A stretch of 64,000 nt of DNA from Acinetobacter sp. ANC 3781 (GCF_004331285.1 NZ_SJOH01000018.1:1-64000), one strand, 5' to 3'; shown: positions 28,727-38,253, counted from the first letter of the stretch. Made by a program: numbers and translations. The notes: generated from the letters alone by a model not told the origin.

Positions 28727-31528
28727 CTAGTTATTATTATGTTCTATCAAATTATCTATGTCATAGCCCTGAACACTTAATCCCCAGTACTCATCTAAGC
28801 CCACCAAGACTTCTACTTTAGAAGGATCTGCTGTAGTAATTTTGCCAGTACGGCCATGCGCATCAAGCTGACCTGAAACATACGAATTCGTGTCGGGAAT
28901 AAAAGCTTTATAGCTTAGTAAACTGAAATCAGACTGCCAAAATAGATCATATACATCTAGCCTATTGCTGTAGAAAGCGTTATTCGGAAGTTGAGGAATC
29001 TCATATGCCACCTTCCCCCCTCCCACAAAACTATGCTGCCCCGCCTTACTTTCAAACTTGCCACCCGTAGTAGTAAAAATCCCTTCACCATTAATTTTTA
29101 ACTGCGAACCGCCAGCAGTCAGTACAATTTCTTTCGGACTGATCATTTCAATCTTATCTTCGGTCGAAATCAGCTTAATGACTTTGCGTGCAATGAGTTC
29201 AACTGCATCATCTTGAGCTTGTAATTCAACCTTTCCTTTTGCAGCGAAAGCCCTGAATCCCTCTTGTGCTGCAAAAAGACTAATTTTTTTACTCGCATGC
29301 CCAATCAAAGACTTTTGCGTACTGAAACTAATGCTCTCTCCGGCACTATGATTAATCTGTCGATCTGTAGAAATATAAATATTTTCATTGCTGGAAAGTG
29401 CAATCGAATGAGGCGAAGCGAGTAGCATTAAAGCCTGTTTAAAATTATCCGCCTTTTCTTTTTCCCCACTTTCAATTTGCTCAAGAAAAGCCTTTAAATT
29501 TTCCAAAACATCCAACGGATCTGTCAGCTGATTTTCCGCAACTTGACTCAATACCTGAGCATTATGCAAACTCGATTGCAGTTGAGTGCTTGCTTCATTT
29601 GTACTGAGATGGTTAGCATTGGCCTGATCTTGATTATGTGTCGAAATCAGCAAACCTTTACCCGCTCGTAGAGCTCCCCATTGATCTGTCCTTAATTCAA
29701 AACCTTCGCCACGACCATCACTGGTCTCGGCAGCTTTAGGGTGGCTCAAGTTACCGAGGTTTAGCTGACTTACACCATGGCTGCTGTGCAATTGGGTACT
29801 GATCTGTCCTGCCGTATCATCAAAACGGAGCTGGTTAAAACCGGCACCACCCACCTCTTGAGAGCGAATACCGCTGAGTTTTTTCGTATCGGGTAACTGA
29901 CCTTGAATATCGAACATGGTCTGATGACGTTCAGCTTCATGAATTCGTCCGACCACAAAAGGTCGATCCACATCACCTTCAAAGAAATCAATCACTACAA
30001 TTTCACCAATTCGAGGATGGAATCGCGCGCCATAACCTTCCCCTGCCCAAGGGGTCAACACATCTACCCAGGCCGAGTCAGTATCATTATCATTGCTTCC
30101 GGCTCCGCCATCATGACCATGGTCGTCCGCACGGGTAAACATGAAACGGACTTTGATACGCCCCCAAGCGTCCACATAAATGCATTCACCTTCAGGTCCA
30201 ACCACTTTGGCGCGTTGCGGATAGGCCATAGGTCGATGCATTAAAGGACTATATTCAGGCACCACGGTAACATTACGACGTACCACATACAGTTCATTGG
30301 CTTGTCGTTCATCACCTTGATGTTGCCAGCGGCTTAAACTTAGTAAGGCATCTAACTGATGCAGAATATCTTTGGGCAAATTATTATGGTTATAAAAAGC
30401 TTTGCCCAAAATTAAAAATTCTTTATCTGAACCTGAATGCAGATCAATTTCTGGATGATCGATTAATTCAAACCAATACCCTACCTGTGCATCACGTACA
30501 CTGCTATGGGCAGTGAAGTATTTTGACTGTAAGTCTTGGTACTGTGACAGCTGCTGATTCAGTTTATCTAACTGCTGACTGCATGCAGTTGTAGTCTGAT
30601 CCGCATCGGTTAAATCTGCTGTCCAGGCCGGGCTGATGCTCCAGACTTGCTCCAAGCTTAAGGTTTCATTATCTTGTACATTACTATGTTGATGATTACT
30701 AAGCAGACTATTGGCTTGATCTTGGGATAGACTACTGGCTTGCCAACGCTGTACCTGAATGGCTGTTGATTGCAAATAGCGTTCGGCGATAAAACTGGTG
30801 ATGCTATCTAAGCATTCTGTAGCATGACTGCGATAGAATCGGATCGATCTTCTGTTTAACGCCTTATATTGATGATTATCATCAATTAAACATAGCTTCT
30901 GTGGCTGAATTGTGGAGGCGGAAACTTTAACGCAGTGTTCAGACTCATCAATCAGCCAGTTAATGCCTTCACTGCGCCATAGTCGTGTCAGAAATTCATA
31001 ATCCGTTTCATTGGATTGCATTGCAAAAGGACGGATATCATAATCTCGGGTTAAGCCCTGAGTATTGAGACTCAAGCTGGCTGCAAATAAGCTACTTTTA
31101 CTTCGCCATTCTTTAAACAGTATTTCGCTGATATCTCGTACGCTTTTATTCATGAAAACACGACTATTCCGGCGCTTCTGCCAAAGTGCCGTCGCATCTT
31201 CAATCATGATTTTATAAACCGTTAATGCCCCATCACTCTGACCTTGGCTCGCACCCGTAACCACACCTGTGATTCGAGAAAGTTCACCTATATCAGTAAC
31301 TTGATCGACAGCGACTCGCCCGCCTATAAATTGCTTCAGGGGAATATAAGCATTAGTCGACAAGCAAATCAGTTCAGCCTTGAACCCATGATTAATGCGA
31401 TGTTGTCCTTCAATTCTTTGAATAAAGACCTGAGGGTTGAGTAACTCATTGGAAAAATATAAATGCAGGGCACGCTTTTGCAAACTTAAGCCCATACCTT
31501 CAATCACAGCATGAATAGTGTTTAACAT
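28727..31528 (-). CDS. vgrG: T6SS spike protein VgrG
   Basis: 933-aa VgrG: N-terminal gp27-like part (about 15-400), gp5 OB-fold (about 425-560; WVDVLTPWAGEGYGARFHPRIGEIVVIDFFEGD is the classic segment, shown only by position and key words), then a repetitive DUF2345 needle region (about 690-860) and a roughly 75-residue C-terminal extension that may bind the cargo encoded next. No tss structural genes are in the window, so this is an orphan vgrG island that must rely on an apparatus elsewhere. It heads the vgrG, effector, immunity series on the minus strand between a DyP peroxidase and an aminotransferase gene. Confidence 0.95.
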   Translation of the reverse strand: MLNTIHAVIEGMGLSLQKRALHLYFSNELLNPQVFIQRIEGQHRINHGFKAELICLSTNAYIPLKQFIGGRVAVDQVTDIGELSRITGVVTGASQGQSDGALTVYKIMIEDATALWQKRRNSRVFMNKSVRDISEILFKEWRSKSSLFAASLSLNTQGLTRDYDIRPFAMQSNETDYEFLTRLWRSEGINWLIDESEHCVKVSASTIQPQKLCLIDDNHQYKALNRRSIRFYRSHATECLDSITSFIAERYLQSTAIQVQRWQASSLSQDQANSLLSNHQHSNVQDNETLSLEQVWSISPAWTADLTDADQTTTACSQQLDKLNQQLSQYQDLQSKYFTAHSSVRDAQVGYWFELIDHPEIDLHSGSDKEFLILGKAFYNHNNLPKDILHQLDALLSLSRWQHQGDERQANELYVVRRNVTVVPEYSPLMHRPMAYPQRAKVVGPEGECIYVDAWGRIKVRFMFTRADDHGHDGGAGSNDNDTDSAWVDVLTPWAGEGYGARFHPRIGEIVVIDFFEGDVDRPFVVGRIHEAERHQTMFDIQGQLPDTKKLSGIRSQEVGGAGFNQLRFDDTAGQISTQLHSSHGVSQLNLGNLSHPKAAETSDGRGEGFELRTDQWGALRAGKGLLISTHNQDQANANHLSTNEASTQLQSSLHNAQVLSQVAENQLTDPLDVLENLKAFLEQIESGEKEKADNFKQALMLLASPHSIALSSNENIYISTDRQINHSAGESISFSTQKSLIGHASKKISLFAAQEGFRAFAAKGKVELQAQDDAVELIARKVIKLISTEDKIEMISPKEIVLTAGGSQLKINGEGIFTTTGGKFESKAGQHSFVGGGKVAYEIPQLPNNAFYSNRLDVYDLFWQSDFSLLSYKAFIPDTNSYVSGQLDAHGRTGKITTADPSKVEVLVGLDEYWGLSVQGYDIDNLIEHNNN

Positions 31529-31752
31529 AATAATTTATTGTTTTAAGGATATTATTTTAATTAGTGGCTGCATTCTAGGAAATGTTGTTTTTTTAGTCTA
31601 GTGAATTTTTTGTTAATGCGATAAAAAACCATAAATTCAGTCCAGCCTATTTAAATCTTTCAAAAAATACAGAGATTAAATTAGACTTTTATTTTTCGGT
31701 TCCTGTCTTACTGCTACACTGAAAAGCATAATAATACTCAAGAGTTCGGGTC

Positions 31753-32907
31753 ATGATTGACATCCATTCCAAACTACCTGCACAAGGGCTGACTATTTTC
31801 AGTGTAATGACCGCAATGGCACATCGTCTGAATGCCTTAAATCTCTCTCAAGGTTTTCCCGATTTTGCAGCCCCGCCCGCATTATTGAAAGCTTTAAGCC
31901 AAGCTACCTTAGATGGTTTTAATCAATATGCACCAAGTGATGGACTAATTTCACTACGCGAACAATTGGCACATCAATTTTTAAAACGTGATCAATTGGT
32001 GATAGATCCCATCTCTGAAATCACCATTACCCCCGGCGCAACCATTGGAATTTTTTGCACTATTCAGGCACTCATTCATACCGGTGATGAGGTCATCATT
32101 TTCGATCCCTGTTATGACAGTTATGGACCCAGCGTGAAACTGGTTGGCGCTAAAGCAGTCCATATTCCTTTGCTTGCGCCCGGATTTTCCGTGGACTGGA
32201 ATCAAGTCAAAGATGCCATCAGTGACAAGACCCGCATGATCATTGTGAATACTCCCCATAATCCGACCGGAGCGACTTGGTCTCATCAGGACTGGTTAAA
32301 TTTAATTGAACTGATTCGTGACAAGAACATTGTGGTGCTGTCCGATGAAGTCTATGAACATCTAGTTTATGATGGTCAAAAGCACTACTCAGCACTGTCT
32401 TTTCCTGAATTGCGTGATCGAAGTATTGTGGTCGGCTCTTTTGGTAAAACCTTCCATGTCACTGGTTGGAAAACCGGTTACTGCATTGCCTCACCTGAAC
32501 TGATGAAACTCTTTAGACAGGTGTATCAATTTGTCAGTTTCTGCGGTGTCACACCCATACAGATGGCACTGGCGACGTTTATGCAGCAACATCCTGAACA
32601 TATTGATCAGCTTGCCGACTTCTATCAGGAAAAACGCGATCTTTTTAATTCTGGCATCCGCAACTCACGCTTTCATTTTACCCCGTCGCAAGGAACTTAT
32701 TTCCAGAACTTAAATTACAGCGCCATTCGCCCCGATTTAAACGATGTCGAAATGTGTAAATTTCTCGCTGAGCATCATGGCATCGTTGCAATTCCAGTTT
32801 CGGTTTTTTATCAGCAAGCTCCCGAAAATTTACGTTTAATCCGTTTTTGTTTTGCCAAAAAAGATGAAACCCTAGAACAGGCATCTGCCATTTTATCCAC
32901 TGTTTAA
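31753..32907 (+). CDS. PLP-dependent aminotransferase (methionine type)
   Basis: 384-aa fold-type I aminotransferase resembling E. coli YbdL. Motifs: LSQGFPDFAAPP (31-42), TPGATIGIF cofactor phosphate loop (about 93-101), NTPHNPTGATW (166-176), SDEVYEHLVYDG (197-208), and SFGKTFHVTGWKTGY with PLP lysine K232. This set is typical of YbdL/kynurenine-oxoglutarate transaminases that use methionine, Phe or Tyr with 2-oxo-acids. Substrate preference is inferred. Confidence 0.9.
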   Translation: MIDIHSKLPAQGLTIFSVMTAMAHRLNALNLSQGFPDFAAPPALLKALSQATLDGFNQYAPSDGLISLREQLAHQFLKRDQLVIDPISEITITPGATIGIFCTIQALIHTGDEVIIFDPCYDSYGPSVKLVGAKAVHIPLLAPGFSVDWNQVKDAISDKTRMIIVNTPHNPTGATWSHQDWLNLIELIRDKNIVVLSDEVYEHLVYDGQKHYSALSFPELRDRSIVVGSFGKTFHVTGWKTGYCIASPELMKLFRQVYQFVSFCGVTPIQMALATFMQQHPEHIDQLADFYQEKRDLFNSGIRNSRFHFTPSQGTYFQNLNYSAIRPDLNDVEMCKFLAEHHGIVAIPVSVFYQQAPENLRLIRFCFAKKDETLEQASAILSTV

Positions 32908-32931
32908 GTTCATGATTTTTTCATCATTTCA

Positions 32932-32964
32932 AGCCTTAGTTACTTAATCACTAAGGCTTTTTTA
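32932..32964 (+). terminator. Terminator after aminotransferase gene
   Basis: Perfect stem AGCCTTAGT / ACTAAGGCT with a 9-nt loop followed by a T-run, 25 bp after the stop. Confidence 0.85.
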
Positions 32965-33028
32965 AGCGAACTCAGGTAGGGTGAGCTTAAGTCTGAAAAT
33001 GATAAAAATACCTTTTACAGGACGTTCA

Positions 33029-34396
33029 ATGCCTCATCATCAACCATTGCTCAATCAACAAAAATTATGGAAAACTTTTTTAATTTTCCTGTTGCCATTG
33101 ATTGCGACCAATATTTTACAAAACCTGTCCGGAACTATTAATACCATTTTTGTCGGGCAAATGATGGGGGTAAATGCCATTGCCGCCGTGGCTGTATTTT
33201 TTCCGATTTTGTTTTGTCTGATGGCTTTTGTGATTGGTCTTTCAGCGGGCGCGACGGTATTGGTTGGGCAAGCCTGGGGCGCTCAAAATGTTGAAAAAGT
33301 CCGCTGTGTGGTCGGTTCAACCCTGTTCATGACTTTAATTGGCGGTAGTATTATTGCCCTGTTGGGAGTGTTTTTTGCTGAACATATTTTGCTTGCCTTA
33401 GGGACAGATCCGGATGTGATGCATCTTTCATTGCCTTATGTACAGTGGATGCTTGCCGGCAGCCCCTTGCTGTTTATCTATATCATTTATACTTCAATTT
33501 TGCGCGGTGTCGGCGACAGCACTACACCGCTAATTGCTTCTGGTATGACTATTCTGATTGGCGTATTCATTACTCCGGTACTAATTGCAGGGTATTTTGG
33601 CTTTCCTAAAATGGGCATTGTTGCACCTGCCATTGCCACCATTGTCGGTTATCTGGCAGTACTAATCTTTTTGGCCATGTACTTAAATAAAAAAGATCAT
33701 CCTTTAAAACCTGACCGTCATCTGCTCGGCCATATTCGTCATCAACCTGAACTCAGTAAAATTATTCTGCGTTTAGGCATTCCAACCGGTATTCAAATGG
33801 TCACGACATCCGTTGCCGGTTTGGTGATTGTAGGCTTGGTGAATCGTTATGGTTCACATGCAACCGCCGCCTATGGTGCAGTCAATCAGGTATTGAATTA
33901 CATTCAGTTCCCTGCCCTGTCTATTTCTATTGCCGCTTCCATTTTTGCCGCTCAAGCCATTGGTGCGGGGAAATCGGAACTCCTGAACAAAGTGACGCGT
34001 ACTGCCCTCGGTATGAATATCCTGATTACCGGTGGTTTGGTGGCTTTGGCTTATCTATTTTCAAAATATTTGATGGCGCTGTTCATCACTGACCCGACGG
34101 TGGTTGTCCTTGGGCAGCAACTTTTATTTATTGTGTTGTGGTCGATTATCTTTTTTGGTGCGAGCGCCATTTTTGCTTCAATCATGCGTGCCAGCGGTAC
34201 CGTAACTGTTCCAATGATCATTAATATTGTTGCCATTATTGGCATTGAAGTGCCATGTGCCTATTTGTTCAGTCAATGGTGGGGTTTACAGGGCATCTGG
34301 TATGCCTATGCATTGGCCTTTGTCTGCTTATGTATTCTTCAAGCTCTGTATTATCAGTTTGTGTGGAAGAAAAAAACAGTTCAAGCCCTAATTTAA
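33029..34396 (+). CDS. MATE-family multidrug efflux transporter
   Basis: 455-aa inner-membrane antiporter with twelve hydrophobic segments in two MATE halves (LLPLIATNILQNLSGTINTI at the start of half 1; RLGIPTGIQMVTTSVAGLVI at the start of half 2, about 248). It exports cationic drugs using a Na+ or H+ gradient. A GTG 48 nt upstream keeps the frame open, but the ATG at 33029 has AGGA 6 nt before it. The coding strand runs directly into a decayed pseudogene. Confidence 0.92.
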   Translation: MPHHQPLLNQQKLWKTFLIFLLPLIATNILQNLSGTINTIFVGQMMGVNAIAAVAVFFPILFCLMAFVIGLSAGATVLVGQAWGAQNVEKVRCVVGSTLFMTLIGGSIIALLGVFFAEHILLALGTDPDVMHLSLPYVQWMLAGSPLLFIYIIYTSILRGVGDSTTPLIASGMTILIGVFITPVLIAGYFGFPKMGIVAPAIATIVGYLAVLIFLAMYLNKKDHPLKPDRHLLGHIRHQPELSKIILRLGIPTGIQMVTTSVAGLVIVGLVNRYGSHATAAYGAVNQVLNYIQFPALSISIAASIFAAQAIGAGKSELLNKVTRTALGMNILITGGLVALAYLFSKYLMALFITDPTVVVLGQQLLFIVLWSIIFFGASAIFASIMRASGTVTVPMIINIVAIIGIEVPCAYLFSQWWGLQGIWYAYALAFVCLCILQALYYQFVWKKKTVQALI

Positions 34397-34935
34397 AAAT
34401 CAATTTAGGCCAGTTATTACCTTTTCCAACCATCTTACAGCACGCTGCCGGGTGGAGTCATCCGCAGTCTCGCCCCCACAATAATTTAAGCAGTAATTAC
34501 GTTATTGAATTGGCGAAAACTACAGTAAAAAATTGATTTGATGGCTGTTTTCTTGCCGATGGCTTATCGGTGAATAGCAGCCATAGTGCTTCTAAAAACA
34601 AGCAAAGGATGGGTTATAGCGACAAAGTGGTGGGTTTCAAACCGGTAACATTATTTGCGGCCATTTCAGCAGTCACCAAATACATTGGTTTTATTGCCGC
34701 GGCCTCAACCACCTATGAAGAATCCTAGCGTTTGGTACCTAAATATGCCTCTTTAGACCATATCAGTAAAGGTCATGTGACACGAAATGTGGTGACTACC
34801 CTTTCCGCAGATACGGCACGCAGCTTTGGGTTTACTGCGCATCCGGACGCAAAAGTCCGTTGCGAACGTGCGGATGATTTTATTGAAGTGACACAAAAAT
34901 TTGGAGATTGCGAGGAAGTGGATGCTTTCTTCTAC
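34397..34935 (+). pseudogene. Luciferase-like FMN monooxygenase, decayed
   Basis: One frame continues across two in-frame stops (TGA at 34534, TAG at 34726) and reads LQHAAGWSHPQSRPHNN, ELAKTT, then FDGCFLADGLSV, GFKPVTLFAAISAVTKYIGF, AAASTTYEES, and KYASLDHISKGHVTRNVVTT, ARSFGFTAHPDAKVRCERAD. This is the recognisable N-terminal half of NtaA/SnaA/DszA-type FMN-dependent monooxygenases. There is no start codon in a good context and homology stops near 34930, well short of the usual 440 or so residues. Clearly non-functional. Confidence 0.8.
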
Positions 34936-35091
34936 ACTATGCGGCTGGTTTGCTCTTTAGTCTTTTTTTATTTACTGAAACAAACTTCGGATAATTCACA
35001 TGATCAATAATCCAGATCATCCAACAGGGATTTTTTAAATCTATTTCTGTTAGGGATAGCATCTCTAACCACAAATGGGCATACAAATCAG

Positions 35092-35134
35092 GAACTGAAC
35101 TGAACTGAACTGAACTGAACTGAACTGAACTGAA
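35092..35134. repeat. Pentanucleotide repeat (GAACT)8
   Basis: Eight perfect copies of GAACT plus GAA. No ORF runs through it. It lies in a decaying region. Confidence 0.95.
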
Positions 35135-35359
35135 ATCATGTTGACCATGCTTAAGCGTTGCGGTATTGCTTTTAAATTATGTAAATTGCATCTAGGCAGT
35201 GGGCTATTTTTCATATTTTCGTCTTTGCTGTTTCGCAAAATGCATGCCCACTCTATAAGATTTTTTTGATCTAACTTATTTTTTCTATTATTAAAAAATT
35301 TGATTTTAACGTAATTTAAGTACTGATATTTAAACCCTTACTTATTTAAATTCTGTTAG

Positions 35360-35401
35360 TTTCTTATTTCTTATTTCTTATTTCTTATTTCTTATGTCTT
35401 A
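35360..35401. repeat. Heptanucleotide repeat (TTTCTTA)5 plus variant
   Basis: Five perfect TTTCTTA copies followed by TGTCTTA. The tract lies about 70 bp beyond the SDR terminator and outside any gene. Confidence 0.93.
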
Positions 35402-35470
35402 TTTCTAGATATAAGTTCTTTTTGATTTCAATCCTGTTTTAGCCAGTTTTGGGTATTTAAGGCATAAAGA

Positions 35471-35489
35471 AACCCGCTATTTGCGGGTT
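35471..35489 (-). terminator. Terminator after SDR gene
   Basis: Stem AACCCGC / GCGGGTT with a 5-nt loop and a short T-rich tail on the minus strand, 15 bp past the stop. Confidence 0.8.
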
Positions 35490-35503
35490 TTAATATCTAT
35501 GTT

Positions 35504-36352
35504 TTAAGCCGATTTCTTGTTCCTATTGCCTAATTTTGTGGCCAATGCAATAACACGCTGATACCCGGTCGGCAAAATACGCTGCATCAAATCAACAGCT
35601 TTAGCATCATTACCAATCAATAAACGACGCTTGTCTTTTTGCACAGCCTCAATAATTTGACGCGCTGCTTCTTCAGGAGGACAGCGCAATAATTTATTAA
35701 AAGATTTTGCTGATCTTTCAGGATGCATGCCTAGGCTTCGAATACTGTCATTCATTTTTGCTGCATTGGCAATATTGGTACGAATACCGCCTGGGTGAAC
35801 ACATAGCGCACTCACTCCACAGTTTTCCATATCCAGTTCCTGACGTAAGGATTCAGTAAAACCACGTACTGCAAACTTGGTGGCATTATACGCAGACTGG
35901 GTCGGTTGAGCCGTTAAACCAAACAGACTGGAAATATTGATGACATGGCCTTCACCCGATTTCTTGATTAAAGGTAAAAACTCTTTGGTACCGTAGACTA
36001 CGCCCCAGAAGTTAATGTTTACAATCCATTCCAGTTCTTCATAACTTGCCCCTTCAACAGTTGAACCTAGGGCAACTCCGGCATTGTTAAAAATCATATT
36101 TACTGAACCATGATCCTGCACGGTATCTGCAGCCCATTCTTTCATAGCATCACGGTCAGCCACATCAAGCTTTTTGGTGGTTACGCGCACATGACTTTGT
36201 TTTACCAATTCAGCAGTTTGTGCCAAGCCTTGTTCATTCACATCACTTAAAGACAAATGACAACCTTGCTTGGCCAAAAGTACAGCCAATTGCTGACCAA
36301 TACCTGAACCGGCACCGGTAATCGCAGCAACTTTATTTTTAAAATTCTTCAT
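35504..36352 (-). CDS. SDR-family oxidoreductase
   Basis: 282-aa short-chain dehydrogenase/reductase of the classical type: TGAGSGIGQ cofactor loop (12-20), NNAG (89-92), catalytic Ser141/142, Tyr155 and Lys159 (YNATK). It uses NAD(P)H; the substrate is unknown. It is divergent from a TetR-family gene, with a strong promoter overlapped by a perfect palindrome at 36450-36469, so it is probably repressed by that regulator. Confidence 0.92.
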   Translation of the reverse strand: MKNFKNKVAAITGAGSGIGQQLAVLLAKQGCHLSLSDVNEQGLAQTAELVKQSHVRVTTKKLDVADRDAMKEWAADTVQDHGSVNMIFNNAGVALGSTVEGASYEELEWIVNINFWGVVYGTKEFLPLIKKSGEGHVINISSLFGLTAQPTQSAYNATKFAVRGFTESLRQELDMENCGVSALCVHPGGIRTNIANAAKMNDSIRSLGMHPERSAKSFNKLLRCPPEEAARQIIEAVQKDKRRLLIGNDAKAVDLMQRILPTGYQRVIALATKLGNRNKKSA

Positions 36353-36440
36353 TACACATCCTTATTCAATTTTTTTCTGCGCCACCTATCTAAACATTTC
36401 GATTCTTTTTCTGTAGGGATGATGTGCAGTTCATCCCTCT

Positions 36441-36469
36441 AATATAATTTTGACAATCATCATTGTCAA
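36441..36469 (-). promoter_or_regulatory. SDR promoter overlapped by palindromic operator
   Basis: TTGACAAT-CATC-ATTGTCAA (36450-36469) is a perfect 8-4-8 palindrome. On the minus strand its right arm supplies TTGACA (36464-36469), and TATATT (36441-36446) follows after 17 nt. A bound dimer would cover the -35 and the spacer. The TetR-family gene starting at 36587 is the likely partner. Confidence 0.75.
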
Positions 36470-36586
36470 TATAATATGGAATCAATCGCAAGATCAGACA
36501 GCATCTGTCCATTTCGAGCATAGGTCTACGATTAAATTATTGTTAACATAGGGCAAAACCTGGATTTAATTCGGCACACGACATTT

Positions 36587-37291
36587 ATGACTGAACAACA
36601 CGAAAATCTTGAAGAAAAACAAAATAAACCCTCAAAAACCAAAGAACGCCAATTTAAAGGCCTGTCTTTAACTGAGCGTAAACAGGCACGTCGTGAAAAG
36701 CTGATTGAAGCGGGTATTGAGGCTTATGGCACGCATGGTTTTTTTGCGGTGACGGTAAAAGATATTTGTAATGAAGCCAAATTGACTGAACGCTATTTCT
36801 ATGAATCTTTTAAGAAAAGTGATGAGCTTTTTCAAACCATCTTCTTAAAACTGATCGATCAATTGCAGCACAATGTCATGCAAGCCATCATGCAGGCATC
36901 GACCGATCCGCGAAAAATGATTGAATCTGGCTTAACCGCTTTACTCACCACTTTAAAAGACAATCCAGGTATGGCACGGATTATTTATATTGATGCCATG
37001 CTGGTTCAAGAGCTGCATAATCAAGCCACCATTCATGAAACCATGTTGCGTTTTGACCGCATGATTCATGCTTTTGTCATGTTGATGATGCCGCACATTA
37101 ACCGTTCTGAACGTGAAATTTCTTTAGTCGCAACCGGGCTAAATGGATATGTCACACAAATTGCGATTCGCTGGGTAGTCAGTGGCTTCAAACAATCGAT
37201 GCAAGATGTTTTATCGTCTTGCAGTCTTGTTTTTCTATCTTTACTCGATACTTTTTCAGAAAAAGAAAAAATAGTGAAAAAACAAAGTTGA
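36587..37291 (+). CDS. TetR-family transcriptional regulator
   Basis: 234-aa regulator. After a charged N-terminal tail (1-35) comes the TetR helix-turn-helix (about 40-85: FFAVTVKDICNEAKLTERYFYESFKKSDELF), then a helical ligand-binding domain. It is divergent from the SDR gene and probably binds the intervening palindrome, controlling the SDR gene and itself. Confidence 0.9.
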   Translation: MTEQHENLEEKQNKPSKTKERQFKGLSLTERKQARREKLIEAGIEAYGTHGFFAVTVKDICNEAKLTERYFYESFKKSDELFQTIFLKLIDQLQHNVMQAIMQASTDPRKMIESGLTALLTTLKDNPGMARIIYIDAMLVQELHNQATIHETMLRFDRMIHAFVMLMMPHINRSEREISLVATGLNGYVTQIAIRWVVSGFKQSMQDVLSSCSLVFLSLLDTFSEKEKIVKKQS

Positions 37292-37454
37292 TCTTAAAAT
37301 TTAGGTTAAAAATCATCACAATCTATTGAAATAGTTAAATTTATATGACTGATTTATTTTAAATTGTTTATTTTTTTCGCATAAAAATTGTCACATTTCT
37401 TTGCTAAAATTGGCATATAGCCCTTTTCTGCAATGATACTGTCATAATTAATCT

Positions 37455-37472
37455 TTGTAATAAGCCTGTCAT
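37455..37472 (+). promoter_or_regulatory. Pho box upstream of phoB
   Basis: TTGTAAT-AAGC-CTGTCAT, two heptamers spaced by 4 nt as in PhoB operators, 45 bp before phoB. A further CTGTCAT lies at 37439-37445. It implies autoregulation by phosphate limitation. Confidence 0.7.
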
Positions 37473-37517
37473 AAATACAAAACGGTTCACCGTTAACATC
37501 AAATAGGATATTGCGTT

Positions 37518-38228
37518 GTGAAAGATGACTATATATTAATCGTCGATGACGAACTCCCCATTCGAGAGATGATTCATACATCTTTAGACATGGCAGGCTT
37601 TCAATGCTTACAGGCAGAAGATGCTAAACAAGCCCACCAAATGATCGTGGATCAACGCCCTGCGCTTATTTTATTAGATTGGATGTTACCAGGTGGTATC
37701 AGCGGAGTTGACCTCTGCCGTCGCTTGAAACGCGATGAAAGCTTAAATGAAATTCCAGTGATTATGTTGACTGCGCGCGGTGAAGAAGACCATAAAGTAC
37801 AAGGTCTCGATGCAGGTGCAGACGACTATATGACCAAACCTTTCTCGACTCGGGAACTGGTTTCACGCATTAAAGCGGTGTTACGTCGTGCCAATGCATT
37901 AAGTGGCGAAAAAACCATTGATGCCAATGGCCTGATCCTTGATCCAGTCAGCCAGCGTGTCAGTTATGGAGACAGTATTTTAGAGATGGGACCTACGGAA
38001 TACCGTCTATTGGCCTTCTTCATGACCCATCCAGAACGTGCCTATACCCGTGCTCAATTGCTTGACCAGGTTTGGGGTGGTAACGTATATATTGAAGACC
38101 GTACTATTGATGTGCATATTCGCCGTTTACGTAAAGTGCTGGAACCTTTTGGGGTAGATCGCTACATACAAACCGTTCGTGGCACAGGTTATCGTTTTTC
38201 TACCCGCACAGATGTCGCTTTAGGTTAG
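37518..38228 (+). CDS. phoB: Phosphate regulon response regulator PhoB
   Basis: 236-aa OmpR-class regulator. Receiver domain 1-125 with phospho-acceptor Asp54 ([11 protein letters not shown]), acidic pair DD near residue 10 and Lys in TKPFS; C-terminal winged helix (about 135-230, [18 protein letters not shown]). The start is GTG, decided by GGATATTGC upstream and the [11 protein letters not shown] opening. phoR follows 16-26 bp downstream. Confidence 0.95.
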   Translation: MKDDYILIVDDELPIREMIHTSLDMAGFQCLQAEDAKQAHQMIVDQRPALILLDWMLPGGISGVDLCRRLKRDESLNEIPVIMLTARGEEDHKVQGLDAGADDYMTKPFSTRELVSRIKAVLRRANALSGEKTIDANGLILDPVSQRVSYGDSILEMGPTEYRLLAFFMTHPERAYTRAQLLDQVWGGNVYIEDRTIDVHIRRLRKVLEPFGVDRYIQTVRGTGYRFSTRTDVALG

Positions 38229-38253
38229 TCGTTTTTTAGGTAAATTGTGTTTT

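Larger units (their letters stand above)
35011..35470. other. Intergenic region with two short tandem repeats
   Basis: Between the monooxygenase remnant and the SDR gene. It contains the two microsatellites listed separately and otherwise no credible ORF, RNA or promoter that I can support. Confidence 0.5.

Noticed and set aside
29770..30244. ORFs overlapping vgrG on both strands (29770-29991 and 29903-30244)
   Set aside because: They are shadows of the long vgrG frame with no domain or start signal.
35092..35401. CRISPR-like repeats
   Set aside because: The units are 5 and 7 bp, directly adjacent and without spacers, so they are microsatellites.
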